Assembly (NCBI GenBank): GCA_963696505.1
Contig: CAVOKN010000025.1
Coordinates: forward strand, 62,001-126,000
Direction of reading: 5' to 3'
Source of the DNA: CAVOKN01 sp963696505
GTDB lineage: Bacteria > Pseudomonadota > Gammaproteobacteria > Burkholderiales > Rhodocyclaceae
Length of the DNA: 64,000 bases
The position numbers and the translations under genes are program-made. This document shows, one piece after another, positions 7,980 to 17,266 of this stretch. The notes under the pieces are model-generated. The model was given only the letters and a program-made list of their open reading frames with translations, was not told where the DNA came from and did not search any database. Numbering within the stretch: the stretch's first letter is position 1; every line of letters starts with the position of its first letter.

Positions 7980-10319
7980 ATGGCCATGGATCTTGCGGCA
8001 CGTTACCATGCGCGCCTTTCCGCCCTTCCCCTTTTCCCCATGGACGAACGAGTAAGACGCGCCGCCCTCGATTATCACCGTCTGCCGCGTCCGGGCAAGA
8101 TCGCCGTCACGCCGACCAAGGCACTGACCAACCAGCAGGATCTGTCGCTTGCCTATTCGCCGGGGGTGGCCGCGGCCTGCGAGGAGATCGCCGCCGACCC
8201 GGCCCAGGTCGGCGCCTACACCGCCCGCTCCAACCTGATCGGCGTGGTGACCAATGGCACCGCGGTCCTGGGACTCGGACCGATCGGCCCGCTGGCGGCC
8301 AAGCCGGTGATGGAAGGCAAGGGCGTGCTGTTCAAGAAGTTCGCCGGCATCGACGTGTTCGACATCGAGATCGCCGAGCGCGACCCGGAAAGACTGGTGG
8401 AGATCATCGCCTCCCTGGAGCCGACCTTCGGCGGCATCAATCTGGAGGACATCAAGGCACCGGAGTGCTTCTTCGTCGAGCGCAAGTTGCGGGAGCGGAT
8501 GAAAATCCCCGTCTTCCACGACGACCAGCACGGTACCGCCATCATCGTCGGCGCCGCGGTGCGCAACGGCCTGGAGGTGGTGGGCAAGCGCATCGAGGAC
8601 GTGAAGCTGGTGGCGAGCGGGGCGGGGGCTGCGGCGCTGGCCTGCCTCGACCTGTTGATGAAGCTCGGCGTGCGCATCGAAAACATCACCGTCACCGACA
8701 TCAAGGGCGTCGTGTATGTCGGCCGCAGCGAGGAGATGGACGAGCACAAGGCGCGCTATGCCAAAGACACCCGGGCGCGAACGCTTGCCGAAGTGATCCC
8801 GGGTGCAGACGTGTTCCTCGGGCTTTCCGCCGGTGGCGTGCTCAAGCCGGAGATGGTGGCCACCATGGCGGACCGGCCGCTGATCCTGGCGCTGGCTAAT
8901 CCGACGCCGGAAATCATGCCCGAGGAGGTCAAAGCGGTGCGGCCCGACGCGGTCATCGCCACCGGCCGCTCGGACTACCCGAACCAGGTGAACAACGTCC
9001 TGTGCTTCCCGTTCATCTTCCGCGGCGCGCTGGACGTGGGGGCGACCTCGATCACCGAGGAGATGAAACTCGCCGCCGTCGATGCCATCGCCGAGCTGGC
9101 GCGCGCCGAGCAGTCGGAGATCGTCACGGCCGCTTACGGCGAGCAGCAGCCGAGCTTCGGACCCGAATACCTGATTCCCAAGCCCTTCGATCCGCGCCTG
9201 ATCGTCAAGATCGCCCCGGCGGTGGCGAAGGCCGCCATGGCGTCAGGCGTTGCCACCCGGCCCATCGTCGATTTCGACGCCTACCGCGAGCAGCTCGACG
9301 CCTTCGTCTACCAGTCCGGCTTCATCATGAAGCCGGTATTCGTGGCGGCCAAGGCCCAGCCCAAGCGCATCGTCTTTGCCGAGGGCGAGGACGAGCGGGT
9401 GCTGCGGGCGGTGCAGGTAATCCTGGACGAAGGCCTCGCGCAGCCGATCCTGATCGGCCGCCCTGCGGTGGTGGAAAAACGCATCCAGCAATACGGGCTG
9501 CGCCTCAAGGCGGGAGAGGACTTCCAGCTCATAAATCCGGAATGGGATCCCGAGCGCTACCGCCGCTACTGGAGGGAGTACCACCGGCTCGCCGAGCGCA
9601 AGGGCATCACGCCGCAGTACGCGAAGATCGAGATGCGCCGCCGCCACACCCTGATCGGCTCGATGATGATCCACTTCGGCGAGGCCGACGGCATGATCTG
9701 CGGCACCTTCGGGCTGCACCACCTGCACCTGCACTATATCGACCAGGTGATCGGCCGGCGCGCGGGCGTACAGCATTACTACGCCATGAACCTGCTGGTG
9801 CTGCCCAAACGCACCCTGTTCATCGGCGACACCTACGTCAATTACGATCCGAGCGCCGAGCAGGTCGCCGAGATGAGCATCCTCGCCGCCGAGGAGGTGC
9901 GCCGCTTCGGCCTCACGCCCAAGGTGGCGCTGCTTTCTCACTCCGAGTTCGGCACCGACAACACGCCCACGGCGGTGAAGATGCGCCAGGCGCTGTCCAT
10001 ACTCTGGCAGCGCGCGCCGGATCTGGAGGTCGACGGCGAGATGCACGGCGACGCGGCGCTTTCCGAGGAGATTCGACTGTCGATCTTCCCCCGCTCGCGG
10101 CTGAAGGGCGAGGCCAATCTGCTCGTCATGCCGACGGTGGATGCGGCCAACATCGCCTTCAACCTGCTCAAGACCGCCGCCGGCGACGGGCTCACGGTCG
10201 GCCCCATGCTGCTGGGGGCTGCCAAGCCGGTGCATATCCTGACGCCCACCGCGACGGTGCGCCGCATCGTCAACATGACCGCCCTCACGGTGGTGGAGGC
10301 GGCGGCCAGCCAGCGCTGA
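7980..10319 (+). CDS. maeB: NADP-dependent malic enzyme with C-terminal phosphotransacetylase-like domain
   Basis: Oxidative decarboxylation of malate to pyruvate and CO2, 779 residues. The N-terminal malic-enzyme part (to about residue 430) shows YSPGVAAACEEIA, VTNGTAVLGLGPIG, FHDDQHGTAIIVGAAV and the nucleotide-binding SGAGAAALACLDLL. The C-terminal part (about 450-779) is the phosphate acetyl/butyryltransferase-like domain of MaeB-type enzymes (RIVFAEGEDERVLRAV), thought to be regulatory through acetyl-CoA. ATG 7980 has a GGAG upstream; the inner ATG at 8040 (MDERVRRAALDYHR) matches the usual family start, so the first 20 residues are uncertain. The stop codon lies inside a CTGACTTT octamer. 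Confidence 0.93.
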   Translation: MAMDLAARYHARLSALPLFPMDERVRRAALDYHRLPRPGKIAVTPTKALTNQQDLSLAYSPGVAAACEEIAADPAQVGAYTARSNLIGVVTNGTAVLGLGPIGPLAAKPVMEGKGVLFKKFAGIDVFDIEIAERDPERLVEIIASLEPTFGGINLEDIKAPECFFVERKLRERMKIPVFHDDQHGTAIIVGAAVRNGLEVVGKRIEDVKLVASGAGAAALACLDLLMKLGVRIENITVTDIKGVVYVGRSEEMDEHKARYAKDTRARTLAEVIPGADVFLGLSAGGVLKPEMVATMADRPLILALANPTPEIMPEEVKAVRPDAVIATGRSDYPNQVNNVLCFPFIFRGALDVGATSITEEMKLAAVDAIAELARAEQSEIVTAAYGEQQPSFGPEYLIPKPFDPRLIVKIAPAVAKAAMASGVATRPIVDFDAYREQLDAFVYQSGFIMKPVFVAAKAQPKRIVFAEGEDERVLRAVQVILDEGLAQPILIGRPAVVEKRIQQYGLRLKAGEDFQLINPEWDPERYRRYWREYHRLAERKGITPQYAKIEMRRRHTLIGSMMIHFGEADGMICGTFGLHHLHLHYIDQVIGRRAGVQHYYAMNLLVLPKRTLFIGDTYVNYDPSAEQVAEMSILAAEEVRRFGLTPKVALLSHSEFGTDNTPTAVKMRQALSILWQRAPDLEVDGEMHGDAALSEEIRLSIFPRSRLKGEANLLVMPTVDAANIAFNLLKTAAGDGLTVGPMLLGAAKPVHILTPTATVRRIVNMTALTVVEAAASQR

Positions 10320-10506
10320 CTTTCGCTGCGCGCCCGCCGCGTTGAAGTCCATCGGCCCCCGGCCGTTGACGCAGGGGTCTCCGAGGTGTTGCAGCGATCT
10401 TGAATCAACTTAAAGAACGGCCTTTATCCCTCTATTTTTGCTTGCAAAGAGAATGCAGATCGCTAAACTTCGGGAAAAATCAGAATGCTCTCCCGAGGAG
10501 AACCGA

Positions 10507-11631
10507 ATGAAGTCAGGCTCCAGATTGCTCCCACTCCTCTACGCGGCGGCCATGGCGATATGCTTCGCGGCGGCAGGACCGTCCCTCGCCGCGCGCAGCA
10601 CAGACAAGCAGGCGGGCACCAAGTCAACCGCCAGCAAGACTGCGAAGGCGAACGGTAGCCGCAGCACGAGTGCCGCGACGGTCAAGGGCGGAGCGGCCAA
10701 GACGACGACAGCCAAGGCCCGGACCGCCAAGCCGTCGGCCAAGGTGGCCAAGGCGGCCAAGACCCAGATGACCCGGCAGCAGCGCATCGCCGCCAGGAAA
10801 GCCGCCGAGCGCGAGGCCGTGGCTGCGGCCGCAGCGCGGGAACTCAATCACTACGCCACCGACGGCGAGGGCAACCCGCTGCTGCGCTCCGCGGCAGTGC
10901 TGGTGCAGGACCAGTCTTCCGGCGAGGTGCTGTTCGAAAAGAACTCCGACGCCGTGCTGCCGATCGCCTCGATCACCAAGCTGATGACGGCGATGGTGGT
11001 GCTTGACGCCAAGCAGGGCCTGCGCGATGTGATCGACATCTCGATCGACGAAGTGGACATGCTGCGCGGCACGCGTTCGCGCCTTGCCGTGGGCACCGAA
11101 CTGACGCGCGAGGACATGCTGCGGCTTGCCCTGATGTCGTCCGAGAATCGCGCCGCTGCCGCTCTGGCACGCCACTATCCGGGCGGCACCGCGGCCTTCG
11201 TCGACGCGATGAACGCCAAGGCCAAAGCGCTCGGCCTGCAGGACACGCGCTTCTACGACTCGACCGGGCTGAATGCCGCCAACGTCTCCAGCGCCCGCGA
11301 CCTGAGCAAGATGGTTGCCGCGGCGGCGAAGTATCCGCTGGTCCGCGAATTCTCGACCATGGCCGAGTACACCGTCGACATCGGCGGCCGGCCCCGCGCC
11401 TTCCACAACACCAACGCGCTGGTGCGCAACTCCGACTGGGAGATCGGCGTCTCCAAGACGGGATACATCAACGAGGCCGGCCGCTGCCTGGTGATGCAGG
11501 CCTGGCTAAATCAGAAGCCGGTGATCATCGTGCTGCTCGATTCGTGGGGCAAGCTGTCGCGCATCGGCGATGCCAACCGGATCAAGCGCTGGGTGGAGAA
11601 CGCGTCCCTCAGCAGCCGTCAGCCCGGATGA
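10507..11631 (+). CDS. pbpG: D-alanyl-D-alanine endopeptidase/carboxypeptidase (PBP7 type)
   Basis: Predicted periplasmic peptidase S11 acting on peptidoglycan cross-links, 374 residues. An N-terminal signal peptide (about 1-29) is followed by a low-complexity Lys/Ala/Thr-rich stretch (about 30-110), unusual for the family and probably a wall-binding linker. The catalytic domain has SITK (Ser155, Lys158), SEN (Ser212, Asn214) and KTG (Lys317). ATG 10507 follows GAGGAG. The last codons overlap the start of the next gene (ATGA), suggesting coupled translation. The symbol is by family resemblance. Confidence 0.85.
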   Translation: MKSGSRLLPLLYAAAMAICFAAAGPSLAARSTDKQAGTKSTASKTAKANGSRSTSAATVKGGAAKTTTAKARTAKPSAKVAKAAKTQMTRQQRIAARKAAEREAVAAAAARELNHYATDGEGNPLLRSAAVLVQDQSSGEVLFEKNSDAVLPIASITKLMTAMVVLDAKQGLRDVIDISIDEVDMLRGTRSRLAVGTELTREDMLRLALMSSENRAAAALARHYPGGTAAFVDAMNAKAKALGLQDTRFYDSTGLNAANVSSARDLSKMVAAAAKYPLVREFSTMAEYTVDIGGRPRAFHNTNALVRNSDWEIGVSKTGYINEAGRCLVMQAWLNQKPVIIVLLDSWGKLSRIGDANRIKRWVENASLSSRQPG

Positions 11632-12596
11632 GCGAGGCGCAATCCTCCGGCGTGGTCGATCTGCTGCCGCGCCAGGACAGCGCGCTGGAGGAAGTGCTGA
11701 GCGGCCTCGCTGGCGAGCCCAAGGAACTGCCGGCCAAGTATTTCTACGACGAGGTCGGCTCGGCGCTTTTCGAGCGCATCTGCGGAACCCCCGAGTACTA
11801 CGTCACCCGCGCCGAACTGGAACTCATGGAGCGTCATGCCGACGCGATGGGTAGCTTTCTCGGCGCCGGCTGCGAGCTGATCGAGTTCGGCTGTGGCTCG
11901 GGGCGCAAGACGCGGTTGCTGCTGGAGGCGCTGCAGCCGCTCGCCTTCCTGCCGGTGGACATCTCCCGCAGCGCCCTGGAGGGCGCCTGCCTCGACCTCG
12001 CGCAGCGTTTTCCGGGCACCCGCGTCACGCCCCTGCTGGCGGACTATACCCGGCCCATCTCCTATCCCCTGAGCAGCGACCTGCCGGTGAAGCGGCGCGC
12101 GGTGTATTTCCCCGGCTCGACCGTCGGCAACTTCACCCGCGAGGATGCCGCGGACTTCCTGCGCCACGTGCGCGAACTGGTCGGTACCGGCGGTGCGCTG
12201 CTGATCGGCGTGGACCTCAAGAAGGACCGCGACGTGCTCAATGCTGCCTACAACGACGCCGCGGGCGTCACCGCGGCCTTCAATCTCAATTTGCTGGCCC
12301 ACCTCAACCGCCGCTTCGCCGCTGACTTCGACCTCGACGCCTTCGAGCACTTCGCCTATTACGACGAACAACTGGGCCGCATCGAAATGCACCTGATTTC
12401 GAAGGAGGCGCAGCGCGTGCGCATCGCCGGGCGCGGCTTTGGCTTCGCCGCCGGCGAGCTGATGCGCACCGAGATCTCGTGCAAGTACGCCGTCGAGGAG
12501 TTTCAGGAGATGGGCCGCACTGCGGGATTCGATCCCGGCGTGGTGTGGTTCGACGGCGAGAGGCGCTTCGCCGTCTTCGGATTCAGCGCTTCTTGA
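11628..12596 (+). CDS. egtD: EgtD-type L-histidine N-alpha-methyltransferase
   Basis: A 322-residue SAM-dependent methyltransferase of the EgtD/DUF2260 family, which converts histidine to hercynine in ergothioneine biosynthesis. Visible features are LPAKYFYDEVGSALFERIC at the N-terminus, the SAM loop EFGCGSGRKT near residues 87-96, and the FPGSTVGNF segment characteristic of the family. It overlaps the pbpG stop by 4 bp. No EgtB-like sulfoxide synthase is next to it, so full ergothioneine synthesis cannot be claimed from this window. Its 3' end overlaps the convergent iclR-type gene by 14 bp. Confidence 0.85.
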   Translation: MSEAQSSGVVDLLPRQDSALEEVLSGLAGEPKELPAKYFYDEVGSALFERICGTPEYYVTRAELELMERHADAMGSFLGAGCELIEFGCGSGRKTRLLLEALQPLAFLPVDISRSALEGACLDLAQRFPGTRVTPLLADYTRPISYPLSSDLPVKRRAVYFPGSTVGNFTREDAADFLRHVRELVGTGGALLIGVDLKKDRDVLNAAYNDAAGVTAAFNLNLLAHLNRRFAADFDLDAFEHFAYYDEQLGRIEMHLISKEAQRVRIAGRGFGFAAGELMRTEISCKYAVEEFQEMGRTAGFDPGVVWFDGERRFAVFGFSAS

Positions 12597-13383
12597 CTCC
12601 GGTGTAGCCGATTGCCCGCGAGATGGCGTCCGCCGTCTCGCGCACCAGGGGCACCCAGTCCGGGTTGTAGCGATCGGCCGGCGCCGACACCGATATTCCC
12701 GCCACCAGTTCGCCGGTGTCGTCGCGCACGCCGGCGGCGATGCAGCGCAGCCCCGGCTCCGCTTCTTCGTTGTCGAAAGCGATGCTGTGCCGCCGCACCC
12801 GGTCAAGGTCCTTTTCCAGCGCCGCGAGGGTAGTCAGCGAGGTCGCGGTGAAGCCCGGCAGCGCGGTGCGCCGCGCGTACTCCCTGACTTTCGGCGCGCC
12901 GTCCTCGACGAGGAAGAGCTTGCCCACCGCGGTGGTGTGCAGCGGCGCCCGCGCTCCCACCAGATGCACCACCTTGATCGACGAGCGGCCGCTCGAGGTG
13001 CGCTCGACGTAGACGATCTCGTCGCCCTGGCGTACGCCCATGTTCACGCTCTCGCCGATCGCCTGGTGCAGCTTCTCCATCTCCGGCATCGCCGAGTCGC
13101 GGATGTTGATGCGCGACTTGACCAGATTGCCAAGTTCCAGCAGGCGTATGCCGAGGCCATAGTAGCCGGGCGCGCCGCGCTCGACGAAGCCACTCGACGA
13201 CATGGCGGCGAGGATGCGGTGGGCGGTCGAGGGATGCAGCCCCGTCTCGTGGGCGAGCTGCTTGAGGCTGACCGGTTCGTGGTAGTAGGACAGGACGTCG
13301 AGCAGCTTCATCATCCGGTCGATGACCTGGATCGGGCTCTTGTTTTCCGTCGCCCCTTGAGAACGGCTCGCGTTTTGCACCAT
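12583..13383 (-). CDS. IclR family transcriptional regulator
   Basis: A 266-residue regulator with an N-terminal winged helix (VSLKQLAHETGLHPSTAHRI, about residues 38-57) and a C-terminal IclR ligand domain (GARAPLHTTAVGKLFL, RCIAAGVRDDTGELVAGISVSAP). The start is ATG 13383; an upstream in-frame ATG at 13449 would run into lutA. It is divergent from lutA with 65 bp between, so it probably controls the lactate operon. The ligand is unknown; lactate or a related 2-hydroxyacid is inferred from context only. Confidence 0.88.
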   Translation of the reverse strand: MVQNASRSQGATENKSPIQVIDRMMKLLDVLSYYHEPVSLKQLAHETGLHPSTAHRILAAMSSSGFVERGAPGYYGLGIRLLELGNLVKSRINIRDSAMPEMEKLHQAIGESVNMGVRQGDEIVYVERTSSGRSSIKVVHLVGARAPLHTTAVGKLFLVEDGAPKVREYARRTALPGFTATSLTTLAALEKDLDRVRRHSIAFDNEEAEPGLRCIAAGVRDDTGELVAGISVSAPADRYNPDWVPLVRETADAISRAIGYTGVKKR

Positions 13384-13448
13384 GTCCGCATAGTATATGT
13401 TCAGGCCCCGATTCACCATGCGAAACGGGGATTCGTCCTGGGGGACCA

Positions 13449-14177
13449 ATGCGCGTCGGGCTGTTCGTCACCTGTCTCGTCAACCTGATGCGGCCGAGCA
13501 TAGGCTTCGCCGCCCTCGAACTGCTGGAGGCGGCCGGCTGCGAAGTGGTGGTGCCGGCGGGGCAGACCTGTTGCGGCCAGCCCGCCTACAACTCCGGCGA
13601 CCGGGCGGCGACGCGGGCGCTGGCGCTGAAGCTGATCGAAGAGTTCGCCGGCTGCGACTACGTGGTCCTGCCCTCGGGTTCCTGCGCCGGCACGATCCGT
13701 ACCCACTATGCCGATGTGTTCCGCGACGATCCGGCCAACACACCGCGCGCTGCGGCCCTCGCCGCCAAGACCTACGAACTGTCCGACTTTCTGGTGAACG
13801 TGGCGAAGCTCGAAGCCGTGCCCGGGCGCTTCCGCGGCACCATCACCTATCACGACTCCTGCTCCGGCCTGCGGGAACTGGGCGTGAAGGCCCAGCCGCG
13901 GACGCTGCTTTCCAGGGTCCCGGGCGTCGAGCTAAAGGAGATGGCGGGCTGCGAGGAATGCTGCGGCTTCGGTGGCACCTTCGCGGTCAAGTTCGGCGAC
14001 ATCTCGGCGCGCATCGCCGAGCGCAAGTGCGCCAACATCCAGGCCAGCGGAGCCGACGCCGTGGTGGGCGGCGACCTCGGCTGCCTGATCAACATCGAAG
14101 GCAAGCTGCGGCGCATGGGCGACGAGAAGACGCGGGTGCTGCATTTCGCCCAAGTGATTGCGGGCAAACAGGACTGA
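13449..14177 (+). CDS. lutA: Lactate utilization protein A, Fe-S oxidoreductase subunit
   Basis: A 242-residue protein with two CCG domains (cysteine-rich, heterodisulfide-reductase type): CCGQPAYNSGD near residue 39 and GCEECCGFGGTFAVKFGDIS near 158-177. In LutABC-type L-lactate oxidation this subunit binds Fe-S centres. It opens an operon with lutB 3 bp downstream. A TGGGGGA sits before the ATG. The assignment rests on domains plus the lutA-lutB-lutC order. Confidence 0.9.
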   Translation: MRVGLFVTCLVNLMRPSIGFAALELLEAAGCEVVVPAGQTCCGQPAYNSGDRAATRALALKLIEEFAGCDYVVLPSGSCAGTIRTHYADVFRDDPANTPRAAALAAKTYELSDFLVNVAKLEAVPGRFRGTITYHDSCSGLRELGVKAQPRTLLSRVPGVELKEMAGCEECCGFGGTFAVKFGDISARIAERKCANIQASGADAVVGGDLGCLINIEGKLRRMGDEKTRVLHFAQVIAGKQD

Positions 14178-14180
14178 GCC

Positions 14181-15587
14181 ATGCACATCCAGTCGATGCA
14201 CTTCAAGGCGCGGGTCGCGGAGAAGCTGAACGACCCCGTGCTGCAGGGCAACCTGCGGGTTTCCAAGGGCAAGTTCGTCGACAAACGCGCCGAGTCGATC
14301 AAGGAGCTACCCGATTTCGAGGCGACTCGCGACGCGGCAGCGGCGATCCGCAATCGCGTCCTGGCGGACCTCGACGTCTGGCTGGAAGAGTTCGAGCTCA
14401 AGGCCACCGCCCGCGGCGCCACCGTGCTGTGGGCCAAGGACGGCGAGGAAGTCTGCCGCCATGTCATCGACATTGCGCGGCGCCACGGCGTCGCCAAGGT
14501 CGCCAAGTCCAAGTCCATGCTGTCGGAGGAGGCGGGGCTCAACCAGGCGCTTGAGCGCGCCGGCATCCGGCCGGTGGAGACCGACCTCGGCGAGTACATC
14601 CTGCAGATCAACGACAACGAGCCGCCCTCGCACATCATCGCGCCGGTGGTGCACAAGTCGAAGGAGGAGGTCTCGGCGCTGTTCGAGAAGGTGCACGGCA
14701 AGCCGCGCAAGACCGACATCAACGAGATGACGCGCGAGGCGCGGGAAGTGCTGCGCCCGCATTTCCTGTCGGCGCAGATGGGTCTGTCCGGCGGCAACTT
14801 CCTGATCGCCGAGACCGGCTCGGTGGCGCTGGTGACCAACGAGGGCAACGGCCGCATGGTGACGACGCTGCCGCCGGTGCATGTCGTCATCACCGGCGTG
14901 GAGAAGGTGATCCCGACGCTGGAGGATCTCGCCACCCTGATGCGGCTGCTCCCACGCTCCGCCACCGGCCAGTCGATCTCCAACTATGTTTCAGTGCTGA
15001 CAGGCACTCGTGCGACAGGGGATCTGGACGGCCCGGAGCACATGTACTTCGTGTTGGTGGACAACGGCCGCGTCAATCTCCTCGGCGGCGAGTTCCAGGA
15101 CATGCTGCGCTGCATACGCTGCGGCGCCTGCATGAACCACTGCCCGGTCTATCAGACCATAGGCGGCCACGCCTACGGCTGGGTCTATCCCGGCCCCATG
15201 GGCTCGGTGCTGACGCCGCTCTTCGCCGGCATGGAGAACTCGATCGACCTGCCCCACGCCGCGACGCTGTGCAACCAGTGCGGCGTCGTCTGTCCGGTGA
15301 AGATTCCGTTGCCGGACCTGCTGCGCAAGCTCCGCGAGAAGCAGGTGGAGCGCGGCCTGAGGCCGTGGTCGGAACGCCTCGCTCTCAAGGCCTGGGCCTG
15401 GCTCGCCCAGCGGCCCGCGCTCTATGCGCTCGGCACGCGCTTCGTGGTGCGTTACCTGCGCTGGCTGGCTGGAGGCAGCGACCGCATCCGCGTGCTCAGC
15501 CTTGCCCCCGCCTGGACCGAAGGCCGCGACTTCCCCGCTCCCCAGGGACTGACTTTCCGCGAACTCTATCGACAGCGCAAACCGTAG
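14181..15587 (+). CDS. lutB: Lactate utilization protein B, iron-sulfur protein
   Basis: A 468-residue protein with an LUD domain (about 70-290; GLSGGNFLIAETGSVALVTNEG region) and a C-terminal ferredoxin-like segment with CIRCGACMNHCPVY near 311 and CNQCGVVCPVKIPLP near 364. Two 4Fe-4S clusters are expected. It acts with LutA and LutC in oxidising lactate to pyruvate. It has the usual family length and sits directly behind lutA. Confidence 0.93.
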   Translation: MHIQSMHFKARVAEKLNDPVLQGNLRVSKGKFVDKRAESIKELPDFEATRDAAAAIRNRVLADLDVWLEEFELKATARGATVLWAKDGEEVCRHVIDIARRHGVAKVAKSKSMLSEEAGLNQALERAGIRPVETDLGEYILQINDNEPPSHIIAPVVHKSKEEVSALFEKVHGKPRKTDINEMTREAREVLRPHFLSAQMGLSGGNFLIAETGSVALVTNEGNGRMVTTLPPVHVVITGVEKVIPTLEDLATLMRLLPRSATGQSISNYVSVLTGTRATGDLDGPEHMYFVLVDNGRVNLLGGEFQDMLRCIRCGACMNHCPVYQTIGGHAYGWVYPGPMGSVLTPLFAGMENSIDLPHAATLCNQCGVVCPVKIPLPDLLRKLREKQVERGLRPWSERLALKAWAWLAQRPALYALGTRFVVRYLRWLAGGSDRIRVLSLAPAWTEGRDFPAPQGLTFRELYRQRKP

Positions 15588-15619
15588 GGCGCGCCATGCG
15601 CGACTATCCATCCACCGCC

Positions 15620-16576
15620 ATGCACCACATCGCCTTTCTCGAACGCGACTCGATCCGCGCCACCGTGCGCCGGCCGGACTTTCCCCACCGCTGGGACGAG
15701 TACCCGCTCACCGCCCCCGACCAGGTCGAGGCGCGGCTGCACGACGCCAGCATCGTCATCACCAACAAGGTGGTGCTGCGCGGCGAACTCCTGGCGCGCC
15801 TGCCCCAGGTGCGCATGATCGCGGTGGCCGCCACCGGCACCGACAACGTGGATCTCGAACACTGCCGCAGCCGTGGCATCGTCGTCTCCAACATCCGTGG
15901 CTACGCGGTGAACACCGTGCCCGAGCACATGATGATGCTGGCGCTGATGCTGCGTCGCCGCGTGCTCCACTACCGCCGCGACGTGGCGCAGGGCAAGTGG
16001 CAGCAGGCGTCCCAGTTCTGCTTCTTCGACCATCCCATAGGCGACCTTTTCGGCGCCACTCTCGGCATCGTCGGCCGCGGTTCGCTGGGGCAGGGCGTGG
16101 CGCGCGTCGCCGATGCCTTCGGCATGAAGGTGCTATGGGCCGAGCACAAGGGCGCCACCGAGCTGCGCTCCGGCTACACCGCCTTCGACGAGGTGCTGCG
16201 CGAGGCCGACGTGATTTCCCTGCATTGCCCGCTCAACGAGCGCACCCGTGGCCTGATCGGCGCCGCCGAACTCAGGGCGATGAAGCGCGACGCGGTGCTG
16301 ATCAACACCGCCCGCGGCGGCCTCGTGGACGAGGCGGCGCTGGCGCAGGCGCTGCGTGAGGGCTGGATCGCCGGCGCCGGCTTCGACGTGCTGTCAAAGG
16401 AGCCGCCGCGCGACGGCAACCTGTTGCTGGCGCCGGAATTGCTGGCTTCGCCGAATTTCATCCTCACGCCCCACGTCGCCTGGGCCAGCGCGCGGGCGAT
16501 GCAGACCCTGGCCGACCAGTTGATCGCCAACATCGAGGCCTTCGCGCGCGGCGAGCCGAGCAACCGGGTGGCATGA
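15620..16576 (+). CDS. D-2-hydroxyacid dehydrogenase (NAD(P)-dependent)
   Basis: A 318-residue reductase of the glycerate/hydroxypyruvate/D-lactate dehydrogenase family. The Rossmann loop is GRGSLGQGVAR near residue 155; the catalytic triad residues are Arg in NTARGGLVD, Glu in SKEPP and His in LTPHVAWAS. ATG 15620 (MHHIAFLERDS) is preferred over ATG 15596 by family N-terminus. It lies between lutB and lutC with gaps of 32 and 4 bp, so it is likely part of the same operon and could channel D-lactate or glyoxylate/hydroxypyruvate into the pathway. Substrate is not resolved. Confidence 0.88.
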   Translation: MHHIAFLERDSIRATVRRPDFPHRWDEYPLTAPDQVEARLHDASIVITNKVVLRGELLARLPQVRMIAVAATGTDNVDLEHCRSRGIVVSNIRGYAVNTVPEHMMMLALMLRRRVLHYRRDVAQGKWQQASQFCFFDHPIGDLFGATLGIVGRGSLGQGVARVADAFGMKVLWAEHKGATELRSGYTAFDEVLREADVISLHCPLNERTRGLIGAAELRAMKRDAVLINTARGGLVDEAALAQALREGWIAGAGFDVLSKEPPRDGNLLLAPELLASPNFILTPHVAWASARAMQTLADQLIANIEAFARGEPSNRVA

Positions 16577-16580
16577 AGCC

Positions 16581-17231
16581 ATGAATTCCAGAGACGACAT
16601 CCTGCAACGCATTCGCGCCGGTGTCGGCCGCAGCGCTGCCAACCTCGACGCGGCACGGGCGCGGGTGGACGCGGCGCTGGCGGCGCGCAGCCAGGGGCCG
16701 CGCCCTCCGGCCGACGGCGATACGGTGGCGCGCTTTCGTCAGCGCTCGGAGATGCTGGCCAGCACGGTGGATGAGGTGGCCGTGCTTTCCGAGGCACCCG
16801 CCGCCGCGGCGCGCTACCTGGCCAGCCAGGGCCTGCCGCTGCGCGCCGTGGTCGTGCCCGAACTGGAGCAACTCGACTGGAAAAGCGCCGGCCTCGCGGT
16901 AGAGGCCCGCGCCGCGGGCGACAATGACCTCGTAGGCATAACTGGCTGCTTCTGCGCCATAGCAGAGACGGGGACGCTGATGCTGTGCTCGTCCGCATCT
17001 TCCCCCGCGACGACCAGCCTGCTGCCGGAAACGCACATCGCGATCGTGGACTGCGGGCGCATCGTGGCAGGAATGGAAGAGGGCTGGCAGCTCGCCCGCA
17101 GCGAACTGGGCGAACTGCCGCGCGCGGTGAATTTCGTTTCCGGCCCCTCGCGCACCGGCGACATCGAGCAGACCATAGTTCTCGGCGCGCACGGCCCCTA
17201 CCGGGTGCATCTGATCGTCTTGACCGGCTGA
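16581..17231 (+). CDS. lutC: Lactate utilization protein C (LUD domain)
   Basis: A 216-residue LUD-domain protein; the segment with GITGCFCAIAETGTLML and LPETHIAIVDCGRIVAGMEE is typical of LutC/YkgG. It is the third component of the LutABC lactate oxidation complex. It ends the lut operon; the Wadjet gene jetA begins only 35 bp later on the same strand. Confidence 0.9.
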   Translation: MNSRDDILQRIRAGVGRSAANLDAARARVDAALAARSQGPRPPADGDTVARFRQRSEMLASTVDEVAVLSEAPAAAARYLASQGLPLRAVVVPELEQLDWKSAGLAVEARAAGDNDLVGITGCFCAIAETGTLMLCSSASSPATTSLLPETHIAIVDCGRIVAGMEEGWQLARSELGELPRAVNFVSGPSRTGDIEQTIVLGAHGPYRVHLIVLTG

Positions 17232-17266
17232 ATACGGTGGCGACGGGCGGCAGCCCGGTTGCACGA

